From NCBI GenBank assembly GCA_947443815.1, contig CANEXR010000036.1:1-14858 (forward strand): a stretch of 14,858 nt of DNA, in the 5' to 3' direction. The stretch is from Flavobacteriaceae bacterium. GTDB lineage: Bacteria; Bacteroidota; Bacteroidia; Flavobacteriales; Flavobacteriaceae. A program made the position numbers and the translations under genes. Below, in pieces: positions 1-7,201 of the stretch (its first letter is position 1; each line of letters begins with the position of its first letter). The notes under the pieces were generated by a model. The model ran no database searches and was not told where the DNA came from. It saw only the letters and a list, made by a program, of their open reading frames with translations.

Positions 1-509
1 AGGCCCGAAGTTACTTTTGTACCATTCCATGCATTAGCTAAAAGCACCCAACCTATACCAGTTCCCGCAGTAAAGGAGCCAATTTTTACTTTATTACCAA
101 CTAAAAGACTTCCTCCACTTCCGGCTGCTGATACATTCGGAAAAATTATCGTTATTTTATCAGCCGTAGGCGCTACAGTAGGCGGATTATTGATATCATA
201 GGTATAAAACCCTAATACATTTCTATATCCAGCTCCTTCACCAACAAAAGTGACCCATACATCGGCATTCTTATCCAAAATCAAATCTGTTTCATAACCT
301 GATGTAATATATTGGGGATTATAAACAGGTACTCTGTACCCTTCAGGTAACGAATTAGCAACTAATTTTAAAGTTGCTGGACTAACAACATCACTAGGTA
401 CAAAATACTGTGGCGTACCATCTGAAGTGTAAGTGCCGAGAAAATTGTAGCTTTGAGAAAAACTTACAAAGCCATACATTAAATTAATAATAAGTAAAAG
501 TTTTTTCAT
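1..509 (-). CDS. Secreted DUF4114-domain protein, N-terminal part (cut by window edge)
   Basis: An open frame starts with ATG at 509 and reads without a stop to base 1, giving about 169 residues; the C-terminus lies outside the window. It begins with a typical Sec signal peptide (MKK, then a run of L/I/N/M and SFS-QS, probable cleavage around residue 19). The mature part ends in a segment running from GYRNVLGFYTYD through LVGNKVKIGSF to IGWVLLANAWNG, which I recognise as the DUF4114 pattern common in Bacteroidota surface or secreted proteins, some of which are much longer multidomain proteins. The function of DUF4114 is not established; an extracellular, possibly cell-surface, role is inferred from the signal peptide. 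A TAnnTTTG promoter match lies 26 bp upstream. It is transcribed away from the LytTR operon and separated from it by about 450 bp, so it is probably a separate unit. Confidence 0.8.
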   Translation of the reverse strand, partial: MKKLLLIINLMYGFVSFSQSYNFLGTYTSDGTPQYFVPSDVVSPATLKLVANSLPEGYRVPVYNPQYITSGYETDLILDKNADVWVTFVGEGAGYRNVLGFYTYDINNPPTVAPTADKITIIFPNVSAAGSGGSLLVGNKVKIGSFTAGTGIGWVLLANAWNGTKVTSG

Positions 510-534
510 GATTTTAGGGTTTATGATTATTATT

Positions 535-542
535 CAAAATTA
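535..542 (-). promoter_or_regulatory. Putative -7 promoter element of the DUF4114 gene
   Basis: The minus strand reads TAATTTTG, an exact match to the Bacteroidota -7 consensus TAnnTTTG. It lies 26 bp upstream of the ATG at 509, which would give a 5' leader of roughly 20 nt. No convincing -33 TTG/TTTG element is present at the usual spacing, so the call rests on one half only. Confidence 0.4.
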
Positions 543-761
543 ATAACCAATTCAATATACTGAATTAGTATTAGATAGAAATGGGTATACTGTAGTCAAA
601 ATGCAGAAATGCTTCGATATAAAGTCTATGGAAAGTTAATTTTGATTATATCAAATCAAAAAAGCAGGTATTAAATCTTAAAAAAATAACAAAATCGGCT
701 ATTTAAAGAACATGATGCGGAAGCTATATCCTTTTATAAATGAACAATACTATAAAATCTG

Positions 762-778
762 GTGTTTTATAAAAACAC
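762..778. repeat. Short inverted repeat (7-bp stem, 3-nt loop)
   Basis: GTGTTTT-ATA-AAAACAC is a perfect hairpin in the gene-free stretch downstream of the LytTR gene. It has no clean T-run on either side, so a terminator role is possible but not supported. Confidence 0.3.
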
Positions 779-864
779 TTATTACAATTTCAATCAAATA
801 GGCAATTGAAGTTCTAAATTTTAATAAATTATTAACTAATTTAATAAAAAAAATAATACTCAAC

Positions 865-885
865 TAATTAATTATGAATTAATTA
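865..885. terminator. Possible bidirectional AT-only terminator
   Basis: TAATTAATT-ATG-AATTAATTA is a perfect 9-bp inverted repeat with a 3-nt loop, about 80 bp beyond the stop codon of the LytTR gene. On the minus strand an 8-T run follows about 12 nt later; on the plus strand a 7-T run begins about 5 nt later. The stem contains only A:T pairs and would be weak, so this is a candidate only. Confidence 0.3.
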
Positions 886-965
886 CAAATTTTTTTCGAT
901 TTTAACAATTGTTTATTTTAAATACAAAATGAATAAACGATTTGTTCTTTTAAACGATAAAAGGC

Positions 966-1667
966 TTATAATAAATTTAATCTTCGCATGAGTTCCACTC
1001 GGTTTGTCCTACTCACAGGAATAATATCTTTCCCTATTAATATGCTATTATCTTCTATATCAACAATTTTAGTTGTATTGATTATAAAGGAACGATGTAC
1101 TTTCAAAAATATATCTTGAGGTAATTTATCTTCAATTTTTTTTAAAGTAGAATGTACAGTGTAGTTTTTGGTGTCTGTTTTAATATAAATATAATCTCCT
1201 TTTGCCTCTACTACCAATATTGAAGTGATTTCAATTTTTATTAATCTCCTATCAATATTTACATAAAACTCTTTATTGGTATCTTGCTGTGGAACAGGTA
1301 TTTTCTTCGAAACAGTTGCAATTGATTTTGCTTTCTGAATTGCTTTTAAAAAACGCTCTTCATTAAGCGGTTTAACCAGATAATCTACAATACATTCGTA
1401 CTCAAAAGCTTCAATTGCAAAATTTTTATCAGAGGTAATTAAAATAATTTTAGGCGGATCTTTTAAGGTTTGAATAAAATCAAAACCTGTAAAATCCGGC
1501 ATGTGTATGTCTAAAAATATCAAATCAACTGTATTTTGATTTAAAAACTTCATGGCAGAAATAGCACTTGGAAATTGTTCCTCCAGCTTTAAGTCGGTGT
1601 AATTCACAACCATGTGCGCAATGATAGCCCTTGCCGTTTCTTCGTCGTCTATTATAATACAATTCAT
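966..1667 (-). CDS. LytTR-family response regulator (receiver + LytTR DNA-binding domain)
   Basis: This 233-residue protein has two clear domains. The receiver (about 1-120) shows the acidic pocket D7/D8 in IIIDDEE, the phosphoacceptor D53 in FLDIHMPDFTG, the conserved T/S near 78-79 and K99 in LVKPL. The LytTR domain (about 132-233) contains the typical VEAKGDYIYI strand, FLKVHRSFIIN and the IPVSRTNR segment near the end. Such proteins act in the cytoplasm and, when phosphorylated, bind direct repeats in promoters. It is the last gene of the signalling operon, 12 bp after the Hpt gene, and is the only DNA-binding protein in the locus, so it is the likely output of the relay. Targets cannot be read from this window. 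Start is ATG at 1667, directly before the conserved first receiver strand. Confidence 0.92.
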   Translation of the reverse strand: MNCIIIDDEETARAIIAHMVVNYTDLKLEEQFPSAISAMKFLNQNTVDLIFLDIHMPDFTGFDFIQTLKDPPKIILITSDKNFAIEAFEYECIVDYLVKPLNEERFLKAIQKAKSIATVSKKIPVPQQDTNKEFYVNIDRRLIKIEITSILVVEAKGDYIYIKTDTKNYTVHSTLKKIEDKLPQDIFLKVHRSFIINTTKIVDIEDNSILIGKDIIPVSRTNRVELMRRLNLL

Positions 1668-1679
1668 TCTATAAAGATA

Positions 1680-1997
1680 TTACAAATTGTTTACAAATTG
1701 TTGCATCGAATTTAAAATTGCATCAAACTCATTTTGTAATTCTCTAGAATTCTTTTTTAAATTATCTTCATAAGACCCTGCAATATAATAACTAACTTCT
1801 AATCCTAAAATCGATGTTTTATGTTTTAATTTATGCACACTTTGTGCTGCATTCATGAAATCATTATTGTTCATTTGGCTATCGTATAGCGCTTTTTCTT
1901 CAGGTAATTCTTTTTTTATAATAGCAATAATTTTGGCTTTAAATTCTGCATTATCTCCTGATAATTGATTGATATAATTTAAATTAGGTTGCTCCAT
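1680..1997 (-). CDS. Stand-alone Hpt (histidine phosphotransfer) protein
   Basis: The protein has 105 residues when started at the ATG at 1995-1997. The frame stays open further upstream to a TTG at 2033, but that would overlap the kinase gene by 50 bp instead of 14. The centre carries the Hpt signature VHKLKHKTSILGLE; the phosphorylatable histidine is H55. The usual HxLKG is HKLKH here, so the glycine is replaced by histidine while the later glycine is kept. Predicted helices match the four-helix bundle of the family, and there is no membrane segment. Hpt proteins carry phosphate between receiver domains in multistep relays. Overlap with the preceding kinase and a 12-bp gap to the LytTR gene indicate co-translation and a role between the kinases and the LytTR regulator. 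Neither kinase has its own receiver, so a separate receiver must donate phosphate to this protein if it is a classical relay. Confidence 0.85.
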   Translation of the reverse strand: MEQPNLNYINQLSGDNAEFKAKIIAIIKKELPEEKALYDSQMNNNDFMNAAQSVHKLKHKTSILGLEVSYYIAGSYEDNLKKNSRELQNEFDAILNSMQQFVNNL

Positions 1998-3021
1998 TTT
2001 CTTTGAGTATTGTAAAATAAAATGTTGTTCCAATATTTTCCTGGCTTTCCAGCCATATTTTACCTTTGTACAAGTCTACAATTTTTTTTACTATAGACAG
2101 CCCAATTCCCGTCGAATGGTCATTGTTTTCCAATTTAGAAAATATGTCAAAAATTTTGTCTTTGTATTTTTCAGGAATTCCAATCCCATTATCTTTTATA
2201 TAAAACTTAATTTCCTCCTCATTTTCTTCGCTCCCTATCTCTATATTGGCTTTCTCTTTATTGTTGTATTTGATAGCGTTTTGAATCAAATTTTGAAATA
2301 ATTGCTTGAATCTAAAATCGTTACCAAAGACTTTTGGCAACTTATTATTTATACGAATTTCAACATGATCTGGAATATATATCGTTCTAAAAATATCTTC
2401 CATTAGTAAATTTAAATCAATTTTTCTATTAACAATATCTTGATTATCAATAGAAGAATAGTCCAAAATTCCTTTTATTAATAAATCCATTTTTTCAACA
2501 TTTGACAATATCAGTTGCAATGATTTTTTACTATTATCGTCTAAAATTGCTACATTATCTTCTATAAACCAATTAAGTAGCGCATCAATACTTCTCAAAG
2601 GAGCCTTCAAATCGTGAGAAACCATATGAGCATATTCATTTAATGCTTTATTTTGCTTTTCAAGATTAGCAAGTAATTGTTCCCTTTGTTTATTAATATC
2701 AACAATAACAATAGATTGTTGTTTAATATATTCTGATGGATTTAAATTATGAACATTTGTATTGATATTCATCTCTAAATTCATTGAATTCAGTATAAAT
2801 TCCAAATTTGTATTTACTTCTTTTAAACTTTCTGCTTCAGCTCTTAATTTTTGGTTCGCATCAAAAAGCTCATCAGAACTTAATTTCATTGCTCTTTGCA
2901 ACAAATCTATCTGGCTTTCAAAATTTTTATACGATTCGTCAATAGCATCCAAAAAAGGATTTAAGTCGTTTTCGCTTCCCTTTAATTTTTTCTCTATTTG
3001 TCTTTTTAATAACGAATTCAT
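1984..3021 (-). CDS. Soluble sensor histidine kinase (coiled-coil N-terminus, HisKA, HATPase_c)
   Basis: This 345-residue kinase has no signal peptide or membrane segment, so it should act in the cytoplasm. Residues 1-130 are helical and charged (for example QIDLLQRAMKLSSDELFDAN), without a recognisable PAS domain; a similar helical segment occurs, as I remember it, in kinases found next to FIST genes. The H-box is AHMVSHDLKAPLR with H136 as the autophosphorylation site. The N-box (LFQNLIQNAIKYN) lies near 243-255, followed by DNGIGIP and STGIGLSIVKK for ATP binding. The catalytic core closely resembles that of the kinase at 4167-6086. Start and stop junctions are tight: its ATG overlaps the FIST stop by one base (TAATG), and its 3' end overlaps the Hpt gene by 14 bp. 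This layout suggests it takes its signal from the FIST protein; that is inference. Confidence 0.92.
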   Translation of the reverse strand: MNSLLKRQIEKKLKGSENDLNPFLDAIDESYKNFESQIDLLQRAMKLSSDELFDANQKLRAEAESLKEVNTNLEFILNSMNLEMNINTNVHNLNPSEYIKQQSIVIVDINKQREQLLANLEKQNKALNEYAHMVSHDLKAPLRSIDALLNWFIEDNVAILDDNSKKSLQLILSNVEKMDLLIKGILDYSSIDNQDIVNRKIDLNLLMEDIFRTIYIPDHVEIRINNKLPKVFGNDFRFKQLFQNLIQNAIKYNNKEKANIEIGSEENEEEIKFYIKDNGIGIPEKYKDKIFDIFSKLENNDHSTGIGLSIVKKIVDLYKGKIWLESQENIGTTFYFTILKENGAT

Positions 3022-4160
3022 TATTCACTTATTAAGGTTAAGGTCATCGTTTGGTTATGGAGTTCACAAGTAGCTGTTGATGTTCCGCTAAAGGGAGCAA
3101 TTTCACCATACGAATAAAATCCCGTAATCGCTGTTTTTTTACCTATGGCATCTTGCACATGTTCTATTTCCTCTTCTACTCTTTGATTCATTACTAATTT
3201 TCTCCCGATACAACTGACCAAAATAGCTAATTCTGGTTCATTAATTCTCCCTCTCATAGCCAATTCTGCAGCATGTAATGCTCCTTCAGCAATTCCATCA
3301 ATTGACGCCATCATCAATTGAACTCTAGATTGCATCGGTACATCACCCGCTAAAATCATCGAATTATTTTCATTATCAATATTCAAAATCGTCCTTACTA
3401 CCGGTTCTGTTTTCCCTATTGGAGTTACATTTAATGGATACAACAGTGAGGATTGCGGTAATTCACTTGCTTTTTCACCTAAATATTTTTTGTATAAATC
3501 AAGTGCTGGTTGATCATCAATTTCATACAATATATTCCCTTCTGACTTGGTAATAATTCGTTCTGGACCAAATGGCAACCACCCCCCGAAACTAGCAAAA
3601 GAAATCTCCAAAGTTTCCCCATAGAAGCCTATCAAAACAACTTCGCCTTCTTTTGGATCATCTTTATAGGAAGCTAAGGTTTTTTCAAATCTAGAATCAT
3701 CACCGCACATCCCTCCTGTTACAGATACACTATCATCGATTTGATCTTCTAATCCATTTATCAAAGAACTTCCGTTTACAAAACTCCCTTCGGACAAAAC
3801 AAACAAATGTTTCAAATTTTTCTTGTCTATTTTATTAAATAATGCTTTTCCTAAAAACAAAGCATTTTTATCATAGTTATGAATATTGTCTGTCTCTATA
3901 GCAAAGGTACTTTTGTTAAATTCAATTGCTGTGACGGTTATCGAATTATCATTAACAACATTTCCTATAATTTCTCCCGAAGTAGAACCAAAAACAATAT
4001 GTTCATATGGAAATTCATTTCGGATATCTTGAATAATTTCGGGTTTTTCTAATAAAAACCGATTTCCAAAAACCAATACTAAAGGATTAGTCAATGTTGA
4101 TTTATCTTGCAAGTAAATCCAACCTTTATTTTCTGTTCTATATGCCTGATTAATTTTCAT
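3021..4160 (-). CDS. FIST-domain sensor protein (NosP-like candidate)
   Basis: The 379-residue protein is a full-length FIST_N plus FIST_C protein with nothing else attached. FIST_N (about 25-210) contains FGSTSGEIIGN near 57-67 and WLPFGPERI near 194-202. FIST_C (about 215-365) ends with GFYSYGEIAPF at 347-357, the most conserved motif of that domain. No signal peptide or membrane segment is visible, so it is cytoplasmic. FIST domains are small-ligand sensors; a subgroup called NosP binds haem and nitric oxide and controls a neighbouring histidine kinase. Several histidines are available (54, 94, 118, 296, 334, 368), but I cannot tell from sequence alone whether any ligates haem. It lies 6 bp after the HNOBA kinase and shares one base with the next kinase, so it is well placed to regulate either. 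Confidence is high for the family and moderate for NosP function. Confidence 0.93.
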   Translation of the reverse strand: MKINQAYRTENKGWIYLQDKSTLTNPLVLVFGNRFLLEKPEIIQDIRNEFPYEHIVFGSTSGEIIGNVVNDNSITVTAIEFNKSTFAIETDNIHNYDKNALFLGKALFNKIDKKNLKHLFVLSEGSFVNGSSLINGLEDQIDDSVSVTGGMCGDDSRFEKTLASYKDDPKEGEVVLIGFYGETLEISFASFGGWLPFGPERIITKSEGNILYEIDDQPALDLYKKYLGEKASELPQSSLLYPLNVTPIGKTEPVVRTILNIDNENNSMILAGDVPMQSRVQLMMASIDGIAEGALHAAELAMRGRINEPELAILVSCIGRKLVMNQRVEEEIEHVQDAIGKKTAITGFYSYGEIAPFSGTSTATCELHNQTMTLTLISE

Positions 4161-4166
4161 AGTTAA

Positions 4167-6086
4167 TTATTTATTTAGTTTTATAAAAAATGTTGTACCC
4201 GTTCCTAATTCACTTTCAATCCAAATTTTACCATTATATGTCTCTATTATTTTTTTTACAATAGAGAGACCAATTCCTGTTGAACGGTCGCTTTTGGTAA
4301 AAGATTGAAAAACGTTAAATATTTTTTCTTGATTTTCTTTTGCAATCCCAGGACCATTATCTTTTATAAAAAAAACATAATGATCTTTATATTCAGTTGA
4401 TCCTACTTCAACTAGACCCTCTGGTTTATCAACATAAATAACTGCATTCCCGATAATATTTTGAAATAATTGTTGGATTCTAAATCGATCTGCTTTTATA
4501 AACGGCAATTGATTTTTAATGATCACATCAACATTTTTTGGAATATCAATAATACTGATTATACTTTGAATTATCTGATGTACATTTACATTTTCTTCAA
4601 CAAAATCTCCTTTATCAATTTTAGCATAGGTCAAAATACCTCCAATTAAGTGGTCCATTTTCTCTACCTTCCCTTCAATCATCGTAAGGTATTTAAGGGT
4701 TTGTTCATTGAATTCTTTATCATTATCTTCTTTAATCCATGTCAATAAGGAGTGAATACTGCGCAAAGGAGATTTTAAATCATGCGAAACAATCGAAGCA
4801 TAATCTTCTAAATCTTTATTGCTTTTTGCTAAACTCTCTAACAACTCTTCTTTTTGATTTTCTAATGCTTTTTTAGCAGTAATATCTTCTTCTATCGCAA
4901 AAAACTTACTGATTTTTCCTCTTCTATCAAGCAATGCTTGCCCTTGTAATCTGATCCAATATTTAACACCTGATTTAGAGTAATTAACAATTTCACATTC
5001 AAAAGATTTTCCTTCCAAAACTTTATTTTTTAAATACTCAACCGTATCGGGACTTGTCTCAGGTCCCTGCAATAAATGCCCAGGGACTTGTCCTACTGCT
5101 TCTTCAAATGTGTACTCAGATAGCTCTAAAAAACTTTCGTTTACCCATTCTATTCGCCCATGTTTATCACAAATCACTACTGGATTTATATTTTTCTCCG
5201 CAATTAATGAAAGTAGATAAAGTCGTTCTTCTTGTTCTTTCTTTTGCGTTATATCTTCAATCATGGCAAAATAATGAGTCACTTTGCCGTCCTCATTTAA
5301 AACAGGTTGCCCTTTTATTTTAGCCCAGAAAAAACTCCCGTCTTTTCTTCCGTGAACAATTTCAACATTGAAAGGCTCTCCTTTAAAAAAGGGAGTCGTC
5401 ATTTTTGAAAGCTCATCAACATTAGTATATTTACAAAACCCTACTTCAACAGTACTAATGCCCATCACTTCTTCTTTATTATAACCCGTAAGTTTTAAAT
5501 AAGAATCATTACACCAAAAAATACTTCCGTCAAGTTCAGTAAACACTACACCATTCCCGTTTGTACTTGCAACTAGCGAAATCCTGTTCAGTTCATCCTG
5601 ATCGTTTTTTAATTTTTCTTGTTGATGTTTTAAAATTTCTAGCGATTCATTTTGATCCAATGAATCCGTTCCATAGGTATCAAATGTATCCAAAAGATCA
5701 AACAAGGGATTGCTATATGCAAAATCATTCGCTGTTAATTGCTTATCAAGCACTTGTTCTTTCGAAATAAACCATGGAGATCCTGTGAAAAGTAATTGTT
5801 CATCCATCAGTTCAAATTGGCCTCTCAATATGAGCCCGTCGGACTTACCTTGAAGTATCACTAATTGATTGGTGATTTTTTTTAAATCCTTGAAATTAGG
5901 AGTATCGTTGTGAAGTTTTTGGATACTAAAATGAGAAGAAAATGATTCTTTTACTTTTAAATTTGGGTATATTTTATGCAAACTTTTACCGATTCCGCGG
6001 ATTAACAAATCCGAATCTATTAAAATAAAAAAAGGAAATAAATTATTAAAAACATCTTCTGCGAAAGTGAATTCTAACTTTTTCAT
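4167..6086 (-). CDS. Histidine kinase with HNOBA-like N-terminus and two PAS domains
   Basis: This 639-residue soluble kinase opens the operon. Residues 1-135 match the HNOBA (haem-NO-binding-associated) pattern: FPFFILIDSDLLIRGIGKSL at 17-36, then LRGQFELMD at 87-95, LLFTGSPWF at 98-106 and DFAYSNPLFDLLD at 121-133. A coiled-coil linker (about 140-168) follows, then PAS1 (about 168-283) and PAS2 (about 288-405), each closing with a DIT-type PAC end. PAS2 has a LOV-like helix region (GHLLQGPETSPDTVEYLK), but the flavin-binding cysteine is absent. HisKA carries IVSHDLKSPLRS with H435; HATPase_c has N543/N547, DNGPG at 576-580 and STGIGLS at 602-608. HNOBA normally accompanies H-NOX sensors, yet no H-NOX gene is in the window; the next gene encodes a FIST protein instead. 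There is no receiver domain, so phosphate must pass to a separate protein. ATG at 6086 immediately precedes the HNOBA domain. Confidence 0.93.
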   Translation of the reverse strand: MKKLEFTFAEDVFNNLFPFFILIDSDLLIRGIGKSLHKIYPNLKVKESFSSHFSIQKLHNDTPNFKDLKKITNQLVILQGKSDGLILRGQFELMDEQLLFTGSPWFISKEQVLDKQLTANDFAYSNPLFDLLDTFDTYGTDSLDQNESLEILKHQQEKLKNDQDELNRISLVASTNGNGVVFTELDGSIFWCNDSYLKLTGYNKEEVMGISTVEVGFCKYTNVDELSKMTTPFFKGEPFNVEIVHGRKDGSFFWAKIKGQPVLNEDGKVTHYFAMIEDITQKKEQEERLYLLSLIAEKNINPVVICDKHGRIEWVNESFLELSEYTFEEAVGQVPGHLLQGPETSPDTVEYLKNKVLEGKSFECEIVNYSKSGVKYWIRLQGQALLDRRGKISKFFAIEEDITAKKALENQKEELLESLAKSNKDLEDYASIVSHDLKSPLRSIHSLLTWIKEDNDKEFNEQTLKYLTMIEGKVEKMDHLIGGILTYAKIDKGDFVEENVNVHQIIQSIISIIDIPKNVDVIIKNQLPFIKADRFRIQQLFQNIIGNAVIYVDKPEGLVEVGSTEYKDHYVFFIKDNGPGIAKENQEKIFNVFQSFTKSDRSTGIGLSIVKKIIETYNGKIWIESELGTGTTFFIKLNK

Positions 6087-6585
6087 AATCTACCAAATTA
6101 TTTTAAAAATCTAATGTGAACTTTCATTCTACTGAGTTGCATTCAACTCCGCGATACTAATGATTTCAAAAAAATATTTTTTTCAAAACCCATGGGCAAA
6201 CTTTATAAAACAGCATCTCATTAAAAAGAATACAAATTAAAAAGTGTTTGTATTTTTCTCGTTTTTAAATTGATTGAGAGAAAAGTTTGATTATGCTTTA
6301 ACGACTAGATTCTAAAAATTTGGTAAATAAATTAATCACACACTTACATTTGTTTTTGCTTGAATAGATTAATTAAGCTTAATGATTTTGTGTTTTACCT
6401 ACCATTCTCCAAAAGTAATTTATCTATCTGCAAGGACACATTCATTACTTCTATGTGAATAGCAAGTTTAAGGGGAGTTATTTATTTAAGTTATGATTCA
6501 AAAACGAGATACACATTTGTTTCAGGTTTTAATTCATAAATTTTCTTAAACAAATTTGATACAGCTTATTTGCATGCTATACACA
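6087..6585. other. Gene-free region upstream of the kinase operon
   Basis: I see no convincing gene in these about 500 bp. The region should contain the promoter of the minus-strand signalling operon, but no exact TAnnTTTG is present on that strand close to 6086; the nearest variants are TTAATTTG (6233-6240) and TAAAGTTTG (6197-6205). It also holds the 3' end region of the CheY-like gene, a 12-bp palindrome ATTAAGCTTAAT (6372-6383) and an unexplained plus-strand promoter-like pair at 6319-6352. The length is unusual for this gene-dense window. Confidence 0.5.
6319..6352 (+). promoter_or_regulatory. Orphan promoter-like sequence on the plus strand
   Basis: TTTG (6319-6322), a 22-nt spacer and TACATTTG (6345-6352) fit the Bacteroidota -33/-7 pattern. 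No annotated plus-strand gene follows. Downstream lie a 12-bp palindrome and a 26-codon open frame (6382-6462) with no recognisable product. It could drive a small RNA antisense to the operon leader, or be a chance match in AT-rich DNA. Confidence 0.25.
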
Positions 6586-7002
6586 TTATGATTTGGAGAT
6601 TAATTCATTAGTCATCCAATATTCTAATAATTTTTTTATTCTATCACCATAATCCTCATATTTAAGAGGTTTTATTAAATATCCGGCTATTCCTATTTTA
6701 TAACATTCAAAAATATCATTATGATTGTTCGAAGTTGTCAAAACAATCGCCGGAATAAATTTTAAATAATCATCATTCTTTAAAACTCTTAAAAATTCAA
6801 TACCATTTATTTTTGGCATGTTTAAATCAAGCACAATAATATCTGGCACAAATTCCTTTTCTTTTAATATGTCAAGAGCTTCTTCTCCATTATTAGCCTC
6901 AACAATTTTATGATTCATCCCATGAGTTGATAAAACTCTATTAAACTTCATTACTTCAATTGCGTCATCTTCAATGAGAAGAATGTTTAAGGATTTTGAC
7001 AT
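6586..7002 (-). CDS. Single-domain CheY-like response regulator
   Basis: The protein has 138 residues and consists of one receiver domain only. It shows the acidic pair E11/D12 in LLIEDDA, phosphoacceptor D59 in IVLDLNMPKINGIEFL, T88/T89 in VLTTSN, and K110 in LIKPL. There is no output domain, so it acts through protein contacts or as a phosphate shuttle. It lies about 500 bp upstream of the HNOBA kinase on the same strand and has its own TAnnTTTG candidate. Since both kinases lack receivers and the operon has a free Hpt, this receiver could supply the middle Asp of a kinase - receiver - Hpt - LytTR relay. The match of this protein to that pathway rests on proximity only; it could instead serve a kinase elsewhere. 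ATG at 7002 gives the usual short lead into the first receiver strand. Confidence 0.9.
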   Translation of the reverse strand: MSKSLNILLIEDDAIEVMKFNRVLSTHGMNHKIVEANNGEEALDILKEKEFVPDIIVLDLNMPKINGIEFLRVLKNDDYLKFIPAIVLTTSNNHNDIFECYKIGIAGYLIKPLKYEDYGDRIKKLLEYWMTNELISKS

Positions 7003-7048
7003 TTTAGTTGAATTTAAGATTATACACCCTAAAAGTATAACCTATACC

Positions 7049-7056
7049 CAAATGTA
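7049..7056 (-). promoter_or_regulatory. Putative -7 promoter element of the CheY-like gene
   Basis: The minus strand reads TACATTTG, an exact TAnnTTTG match, 46 bp upstream of the ATG at 7002, giving an estimated leader of about 40 nt. The -33 position shows no exact TTTG. It supports transcription of the receiver gene separately from the upstream MmcQ operon. Confidence 0.45.
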
Positions 7057-7178
7057 TGGAATAATTTCGTTAAAAATACATTTTTCATCGACGAATTGCA
7101 AAAAAGCATAGACGAACGAATCAAATTAATTAAATTTCAAAAAAAAGACATCATTCAAAATTCAACTTAAAGCCAATA

Positions 7179-7201
7179 AATACACTAAGTTTAGTAGTAT
7201 T
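7179..7201 (-). terminator. Possible terminator of the ruvC-hemW-cyclase-mmcQ operon
   Basis: AATAC-ACTAA-gt-TTAGT-a-GTATT forms an imperfect hairpin (two 5-bp stems, one bulged base) that starts inside the MmcQ stop codon. The following minus-strand sequence is T-rich but has no strong T-run, so efficiency is doubtful. Its place at the end of the operon is the main support. Confidence 0.35.

Larger units (their letters stand above)
510..965. other. AT-rich gene-free region between the DUF4114 gene and the LytTR gene
   Basis: I see no credible gene in these 456 bp. The region contains a promoter-like -7 motif near 535, a 7-bp inverted repeat at 762-778, a 9-bp inverted repeat at 865-885 flanked by T/A runs, a 10-bp palindrome (AACAATTGTT, 904-913) and a direct repeat AAACGAT about 16 bp apart near 936-958. 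It lies 3' of the LytTR operon and 5' of the DUF4114 gene, so it should hold the terminator of one and the promoter of the other. Confidence 0.6.

Noticed and set aside
2031..2033. TTG at 2033 as the start of the Hpt gene
   Set aside because: It would overlap the kinase gene by 50 bp and add 12 residues outside the Hpt fold; an ATG at 1997 gives a normal 14-bp overlap.
2762..3073. Plus-strand open frame of about 100 codons inside the second kinase and FIST genes
   Set aside because: It is the reverse-strand shadow of well-supported genes and has no recognisable domain.
5054..5323. Plus-strand open frame inside the HNOBA-PAS kinase
   Set aside because: It lies entirely opposite a conserved PAS region and has no family features.
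6382..6462. 26-codon plus-strand frame as a gene
   Set aside because: It has no recognisable product and no clear ribosome-binding signal; kept only as a low-interest observation with the orphan promoter.
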